Source: Bacillus pseudomycoides (lineage in GTDB: Bacteria > Bacillota > Bacilli > Bacillales > Bacillaceae_G). Taken from it: 64,000 bases of DNA. The position numbers and the translations under genes were made by a program. Position 1 is the first letter of the stretch. Each line of letters begins with the position of its first letter. Of this stretch, positions 60,004 through 64,000 are shown in pieces. Where the stretch lies: positions 3,968,001 through 4,032,000 of the forward strand of contig NZ_CP064266.1 of assembly GCF_022811845.1 (NCBI RefSeq), read 5' to 3'. Under the pieces are notes generated by a model. It was not told the DNA's origin. It made no database searches and worked only from the letters and a program-made list of their open reading frames with translations.

Positions 60004-60798
60004 TCATTTTTTCAATACATCTTTCTCTATAACACTTTGTTTCTGATAACAAGAAAAATAAGAAAACCCAACAAATCCAGCCCCACCAATTACATTTCCG
60101 ATAAAGACAGGAACAAAATTCTTAGCAAGATCCATCCACGTAAGGTGACCAGCAAAAATAACGGCTGAAATGACAAACATATTTGCTACTACTTGCTGAA
60201 ACCCAATTACGACAAATGCCATAATAGGAATCCAAATCCCAACAATCTTTCCAATTAAATCGTTCGTTCCATATGCTAACCAAATCGCAAGGCATACGAG
60301 CCAATTACAACCAATTGCTAAAATTAACGTCCTCCCAAACGATTCATGTAACTTATCTTGAGCTATCGCTATCGTTTTATTTAAATACGCCCCTTCAGTT
60401 AGCCCGCCAAGGTGACCGAAACAATAAGCTACAAAAAGTGCACCCGCGAAGTTAGTTAAAGTGATCCAAACCCAATTGTTTAACACATTTTTCAATGAAA
60501 TTTTCCGTGCATAAAGTGCCATAGACAATGACATCATGTTTCCCGTAATTAATTCTCCTCCCGCTAAAACAACGAGCATAAGTCCTATAGGAAAAACCGC
60601 TCCTCCTATAAAATTTACTAAACTTCCCCATTGCTCCGGTACATTACCTAGAACACGAATATTAAGCAAAAATCCTAGCGAAATGAATGCTCCTCCTAAA
60701 AATCCTAGGATAAGCATTGCGGATAGCGATTGCCTTACCTTTTGAACACCGGATTCAATCACAAGCTCAGCGATTTGTTCCGGTTTATGAAATGCCAT
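60004..60798 (-). CDS. formate/nitrite transporter (FNT family)
   Basis: A 264-residue, six-helix channel of the FocA/NirC family. FHKPEQIAELVIESGVQKV, GGAVFPIGLMLVVLAGGELITGNM, NWLVCLAIW and GFQQVVANMFVI near residue 195 (key VLAGGELITGNM and ANMFVI) are the family marks. In this context it probably moves formate for the neighbouring formate dehydrogenase. ATG 60798 has GGAGG upstream. A terminator-type hairpin lies 25 bases upstream of that, so expression may depend on readthrough. Confidence 0.92.
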   Translation of the reverse strand: MAFHKPEQIAELVIESGVQKVRQSLSAMLILGFLGGAFISLGFLLNIRVLGNVPEQWGSLVNFIGGAVFPIGLMLVVLAGGELITGNMMSLSMALYARKISLKNVLNNWVWITLTNFAGALFVAYCFGHLGGLTEGAYLNKTIAIAQDKLHESFGRTLILAIGCNWLVCLAIWLAYGTNDLIGKIVGIWIPIMAFVVIGFQQVVANMFVISAVIFAGHLTWMDLAKNFVPVFIGNVIGGAGFVGFSYFSCYQKQSVIEKDVLKK

Positions 60799-60821
60799 AA
60801 CCAATTCCTCCATTTTTCCAA

Positions 60822-60878
60822 TTAAAAAAGCAGCTTCAAAAAAACCTTAACAGAGTAAGGATTTTTGAATGCTGCTTA
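60822..60878 (-). terminator. terminator or attenuator before the transporter gene
   Basis: AAGCAGC (60828-60834) pairs with GCTGCTT (60871-60877), with inner TTCAAAAA/TTTTTGAA and CCTTA/TAAGG; on the minus strand TTTTTT follows. It separates moaA from the transporter-moeB-moeA-moaEDC block. Confidence 0.8.
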
Positions 60879-61036
60879 ATCTCTCTGCATGTCTCTTACA
60901 AAGATATCAATCATCATTTTTACTATAATCATAGAAAATCTGCAAACCTTGCACACTTTCCACTATTACTTTAACCAAAAGAAGCTACGGACAGCTTTCT
61001 TTCATAGTAATCTCTCAACCACCAATATGCGACATT
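60879..61036 (-). promoter_or_regulatory. leader region of the transporter operon
   Basis: About 160 bases between moaA and the hairpin, without a gene. On the minus strand it contains a second imperfect hairpin (GAAAGAAAGCT...AGCTTCTTT, 60989-61014 region). A promoter here would put the terminator in the mRNA leader, which is the design of an attenuator or riboswitch. No known riboswitch motif was recognised. Confidence 0.4.
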
Positions 61037-62032
61037 TCAATTTTCGGCAATGTTTTTTTTGTTTGTATTGCTTAGCCGTTCATCTGAATAGCGATCTGAA
61101 CGATTATTCCAAATGTCACGAATAACATCGGTAATCTCCTCATCGGTATATCCAGAACGAAGTAATTCTCTAAGATCATTTCCTTTAGAAGCAAATAAGC
61201 AAGTATACAATTTTCCTTCTGCAGTAATACGAGCTCTTGTACATGATGAACAGAAAGAATCTGTTACAGATGAAATTATCCCTATTTCTTCATCACTACC
61301 GATATAACGATAACGTGTCGCAACTTCACCAGGATAGTTTGCTTCAATTCTTTCAAGCGGCATAACTTTATGAATCATTACTAATATTTCTTGCTTAGAA
61401 ACTACCTCACCTAATTCCCATCCGTTATAATTTCCGACATCCATATATTCAATAAACCGCAAGATATGCTTATTCTCTTTAAAGTATTGTGCCATCTGAA
61501 CGATATCTTGCTCATTTTTTCCTTTTTGAACAACCATGTTCATTTTAATTTTCATTCCGACTTCCGCTGCGGCCTGTATTCCTGCAAGAACTGTTTTTAC
61601 TTTACTTCTATTCCCATTTAAATAAGAGAAACGCTCTTCGTTCAAAGAATCCAAACTAACTGTCACACGAGATAAACCGGCCTTATATAAATCAGGAGCA
61701 AATTTTTTAAGTAATGATCCATTTGTCGTTAAACCGATATCCTCTACTCCATCAATTTTGTTAAGTCGCTCAATTAGTTCCGGAAGATTTCTCCGAAGTA
61801 ACGGCTCTCCCCCGGTAATACGCAACTTTCTTACACCTAAAGAAACGAAAATACGTGTTATCCTTTCAATTTCATCAAAAGATAAAATTTTATCATTAGA
61901 CAAAAAAGAATAATCACGACAAAATATTTCCTCTGGCATACAATATCGACAGCGAAAATTACAGCGATCGGTAACAGAAATACGTAAATCCTTTAAAGGA
62001 CGGTGCAATTTGTCTAATGTGACGGATTTCAT
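61037..62032 (-). CDS. moaA: GTP 3',8-cyclase MoaA
   Basis: A 331-residue radical SAM enzyme that starts molybdenum cofactor synthesis from GTP. The SAM cluster is Cys 24, 28 and 31 in [15 protein letters not shown], and the second cluster Cys 261, 264 and 278 in [29 protein letters not shown] near 73 binds SAM. The usual C-terminal GG is absent; the protein ends in KKNIAEN. GTGAGGC precedes the ATG. It follows fdhD with a 45-base gap. Confidence 0.95.
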   Translation of the reverse strand: MKSVTLDKLHRPLKDLRISVTDRCNFRCRYCMPEEIFCRDYSFLSNDKILSFDEIERITRIFVSLGVRKLRITGGEPLLRRNLPELIERLNKIDGVEDIGLTTNGSLLKKFAPDLYKAGLSRVTVSLDSLNEERFSYLNGNRSKVKTVLAGIQAAAEVGMKIKMNMVVQKGKNEQDIVQMAQYFKENKHILRFIEYMDVGNYNGWELGEVVSKQEILVMIHKVMPLERIEANYPGEVATRYRYIGSDEEIGIISSVTDSFCSSCTRARITAEGKLYTCLFASKGNDLRELLRSGYTDEEITDVIRDIWNNRSDRYSDERLSNTNKKNIAEN

Positions 62033-62077
62033 GTTTATTGCCTCACTTCTACATATTTTATAATTCCGTACAAGTTT

Positions 62078-62875
62078 TTATTTAATATTTACCACCCGCT
62101 CTGGATGAGTATATACATTTAAAGATTGATTACGAATAAAGCCTATTGTAGTAATCCCTAACTGCTTTGCAAGCTCTAGTGCTAACTCAGTTGGAGCGGA
62201 TTTTGACAATATGATTTCACAGCCAATTTTCGCAACTTTTAATAGAATTTCTGAAGATATACGGCCACTAAATACAATAATTTTATCACCAATAGAAATA
62301 TTATTTTTTAAACAATAGCCGTAAATTTTATCTAAAGCGTTATGTCTCCCTATATCCATTCGGCTTAAAACAATCCCGTTCACGTCGCATAAAGCTGCGT
62401 TGTGAACACCGCCTGTATGTTGAAAAGTGGACGCAGATTGCTGCATATCGTTCATTAACCGAAAACAATCCTCGGCAGATATTTTTACGCGAATATCATT
62501 CATTTTCTTCGCAGTCAGCGCATCGTTTGCAAAAACAAATCCTTGTCTACTCATTCCACAGCATGACGTAATATAACGTTTATTTTGCATGTCACGATAG
62601 TAAGGATTGATTTTTGTCGTTTTCACATGAACATATCCTTCTTTCTCCTGCACCCATATTTCATCAATATCTTCATACTTTCGGATAATACCTTCAGATG
62701 CTAGAAAGCCTATTACCATATCTTCAATATACTCTGGAGTACTAACCATTGTAACAAATTCCTGTCCGTTCATTTTAACCGTAACAGGAAGCTCTGTTAC
62801 AATGCTGTCCTCTATATGTTTAAATTCCCCTTGCTCATAACGAAAAATTTCCCGTTCCACCTGTATCAATTTCAC
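62078..62875 (-). CDS. fdhD: formate dehydrogenase accessory sulfurtransferase FdhD
   Basis: A 265-residue FdhD. It moves sulfur onto the molybdenum cofactor of formate dehydrogenase. ITSCCGMSRQG near residue 104 carries the essential Cys pair, and FQHTGGVHNAALC and DIGRHNALDKIYG (near 152-180) are family marks. GTG 62875 has AGAAGGAT upstream and lies 16 bases after the DUF2294 gene, so it is in one operon. Confidence 0.95.
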   Translation of the reverse strand: MKLIQVEREIFRYEQGEFKHIEDSIVTELPVTVKMNGQEFVTMVSTPEYIEDMVIGFLASEGIIRKYEDIDEIWVQEKEGYVHVKTTKINPYYRDMQNKRYITSCCGMSRQGFVFANDALTAKKMNDIRVKISAEDCFRLMNDMQQSASTFQHTGGVHNAALCDVNGIVLSRMDIGRHNALDKIYGYCLKNNISIGDKIIVFSGRISSEILLKVAKIGCEIILSKSAPTELALELAKQLGITTIGFIRNQSLNVYTHPERVVNIK

Positions 62876-62891
62876 GATGAGTATCCTTCTC

Positions 62892-63236
62892 TCACGTTAT
62901 ATTTTTATCAAAGACAAACACTGAAACTGCAATATCTTCGTCCACTTTCATATCAGAAAACAGATGAACTAATTTCGCCCCAACAAGTTCTTCTAAATGC
63001 TCATGAGAATTCGCAGCATAAACTTCTTGAATCATTTTCGTTCGAGCCATATGAACCATTTCTGCGCCATCCATAGTTCCCGAAATAAACTTCTCAGTCG
63101 GTGTCAAATTCCCATAAAGTGTAGCAATCGCCATATTTTCAGCAAATACAGTATGAATTCGCTCCGGCCCTTTCCCAAACAACTCTTTTCTAAGCTTTCG
63201 AATCATATCATTAAATTCATGTACCATTTTTGACAT
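62892..63236 (-). CDS. DUF2294 domain protein
   Basis: A 114-residue protein. ELFGKGPERIHTVFAENMAIATLYGNLTPTEKF near residues 17-49 (key GKGPERIHTVF) and MARTKMIQEVY are the DUF2294 signature. Its place between formate dehydrogenase partners and fdhD suggests a role with that enzyme, but none is proven. GGAAGGAATGAG precedes the ATG. Confidence 0.85.
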   Translation of the reverse strand: MSKMVHEFNDMIRKLRKELFGKGPERIHTVFAENMAIATLYGNLTPTEKFISGTMDGAEMVHMARTKMIQEVYAANSHEHLEELVGAKLVHLFSDMKVDEDIAVSVFVFDKNIT

Positions 63237-63309
63237 ACTCTCATTCCTTCCCCGTTCATTAACAATAACTTTTCACATAATATTTCATCATAACTATTCT
63301 ATCAAAATG

Positions 63310-63354
63310 ACCTTTTCGTCTAAACTATTCACTCAAATAATGAGACGAAAAGGT
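63310..63354 (-). terminator. hairpin between DUF1641 and DUF2294 genes
   Basis: ACCTTTTCGTCT (63310-63321) pairs perfectly with AGACGAAAAGGT (63343-63354). The T tail on the minus strand is weak, so it may only dampen or process the transcript. Confidence 0.65.
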
Positions 63355-63416
63355 TCATCTTTTAGAATTATCTCAAACATGCATACAACATATGAAATAA
63401 TTTTATTGTTGCTTAT

Positions 63417-63899
63417 CTATTCGTCTTTTAATCCTTTACCCATACCTTTTAAGAAATGAAGCCCAAATCCGATAGCACGGTTAATATCTGGATCTTTAAG
63501 TACTTTCATAAGATCTAATATTCCTACTTTTTTATTACTTTGCAGATGCTGGTTCCCTTCATCCATGCCTGCTAATACACTACATAAAAGCTTTTTTGTA
63601 AGTTCCGGATCAAGTTCTGTTAAAGCTCCTGCAGCGCCCATCATATTATTAATTAAATTTGTAACTGGTTCACGAGTGACTTGACCTAGAACGATTTTTG
63701 CAATTGGTTCTTTCGCTTTCAGCATAGAATTTGCAGCTTCTAGCATCCCAATGTCATTCAATTCACCTACTATATTAAACATTTGATTTAAAGCTTCTTC
63801 ATTATTAGTTAGAAGTTCTTTTAAATCTTCAAGTTTTTGTTGTTTTAGTTCTGCCTCAGTTAGCTCCTGCTTCTGGATCACTTTAATAGGTGCTGCCAT
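63417..63899 (-). CDS. DUF1641 protein, YrhD-like
   Basis: A 160-residue protein. The helical LKELLTNNEEALNQMFNIVGELNDIGMLEAANSMLKAKEP (key IVGELNDIGMLEAANSML) and DPDINRAIGFGLHFLKGMGK at the end are DUF1641 marks. In B. subtilis the relative YrhD lies beside the formate dehydrogenase gene yrhE, and here it follows the end of such a gene with a 15-base gap. GGAGGAG precedes the ATG. Confidence 0.88.
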   Translation of the reverse strand: MAAPIKVIQKQELTEAELKQQKLEDLKELLTNNEEALNQMFNIVGELNDIGMLEAANSMLKAKEPIAKIVLGQVTREPVTNLINNMMGAAGALTELDPELTKKLLCSVLAGMDEGNQHLQSNKKVGILDLMKVLKDPDINRAIGFGLHFLKGMGKGLKDE

Positions 63900-63914
63900 A
63901 TTCTTTTCTCCTCC

Positions 63915-64000
63915 CTAGTTATCCATTAAATGTACGTATCCTGGACGAGCCCACTTGCGATTTACCTCAATGCCGTTTTGAGGATGACGCTTTTTATTAC
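63915..64000 (-). CDS. formate dehydrogenase alpha subunit, C-terminal end (partial)
   Basis: The minus strand reads NKKRHPQNGIEVNRKWARPG then YVHLMDN and TAG at 63917-63915. The ending with VNRKWARPGYV fits the C-terminal end of the YrhE-type molybdenum formate dehydrogenase, and the neighbours DUF1641, FdhD and Moco genes support this. The rest lies outside the window. Confidence 0.65.
   Translation of the reverse strand, partial: NKKRHPQNGIEVNRKWARPGYVHLMDN

Noticed and set aside
60879..61036. Known riboswitch (Moco, T-box or similar) in the leader
   Set aside because: No recognisable consensus box of these classes could be found by eye; left as an unnamed leader.

Overview
The window looks like chromosome of a Bacillus cereus group bacterium. 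The DNA is AT-rich, nearly every gene has a strong AGGAGG-type ribosome binding site, GTG and TTG starts are common, and many genes end in simple U-tailed hairpins. Gene content agrees: a heterocycloanthracin-type Cys-rich bacteriocin precursor, a GerPF-like spore protein, a bacillithiol transferase (BstA/YfiT), a CHRD protein, a BcrC-like PAP2 phosphatase and UppP. No rRNA, tRNA, CRISPR array or intact insertion sequence was seen.

Layout. 1-14.3 kb is an accessory stretch of hydrolases, GNAT and NUDIX enzymes, a MocR/EamA pair, the bacteriocin precursor and several broken genes. 14.4-31 kb is mostly minus strand: an exported erythromycin-esterase-like protein, a broken XRE regulator/peptidase gene, a Fes-like esterase, a patatin, BstA with two acetyltransferases, two FAD enzymes, UppP, a DUF4352 lipoprotein and a GIY-YIG protein. 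31-41 kb holds an arylamine N-acetyltransferase, a second SecY outside any ribosomal operon, a second MocR/EamA pair and cell-envelope or spore genes. 41.7-44.5 kb is one large TPR plus dynamin-like protein with a degenerate GTPase motif set. 45-54 kb has an SDR enzyme, a third MocR/EamA pair, an M3 peptidase and more decayed genes. 54.2-56.1 kb is a two-component system whose regulator carries a nonsense codon. 56.4-64 kb is a minus-strand formate dehydrogenase and molybdenum cofactor block: end of the dehydrogenase gene, DUF1641, DUF2294, fdhD, moaA, then a terminator/leader, a formate/nitrite transporter, moeB, moeA, moaE, moaD and moaC.

How genes work together. The molybdenum block is the clearest functional unit: cofactor synthesis (MoaA, C, D, E, MoeB, MoeA), sulfur transfer to the enzyme (FdhD), accessory proteins, and a channel for formate or nitrite. 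The three MocR/EamA pairs are each divergent, so each PLP-binding regulator probably controls its neighbouring exporter. A 16-base operator-like sequence in the third pair recurs exactly, inverted, upstream of the arylamine N-acetyltransferase gene.

The window has many gene relics: at least a dozen loci with frameshifts, nonsense codons or missing ends. The best candidates for new biology are the TPR-dynamin protein, the orphan bacteriocin precursor with a long palindrome upstream, the shared operator, and a tetranucleotide repeat upstream of an acetyltransferase gene. No complete unknown multi-gene system could be demonstrated from sequence alone.
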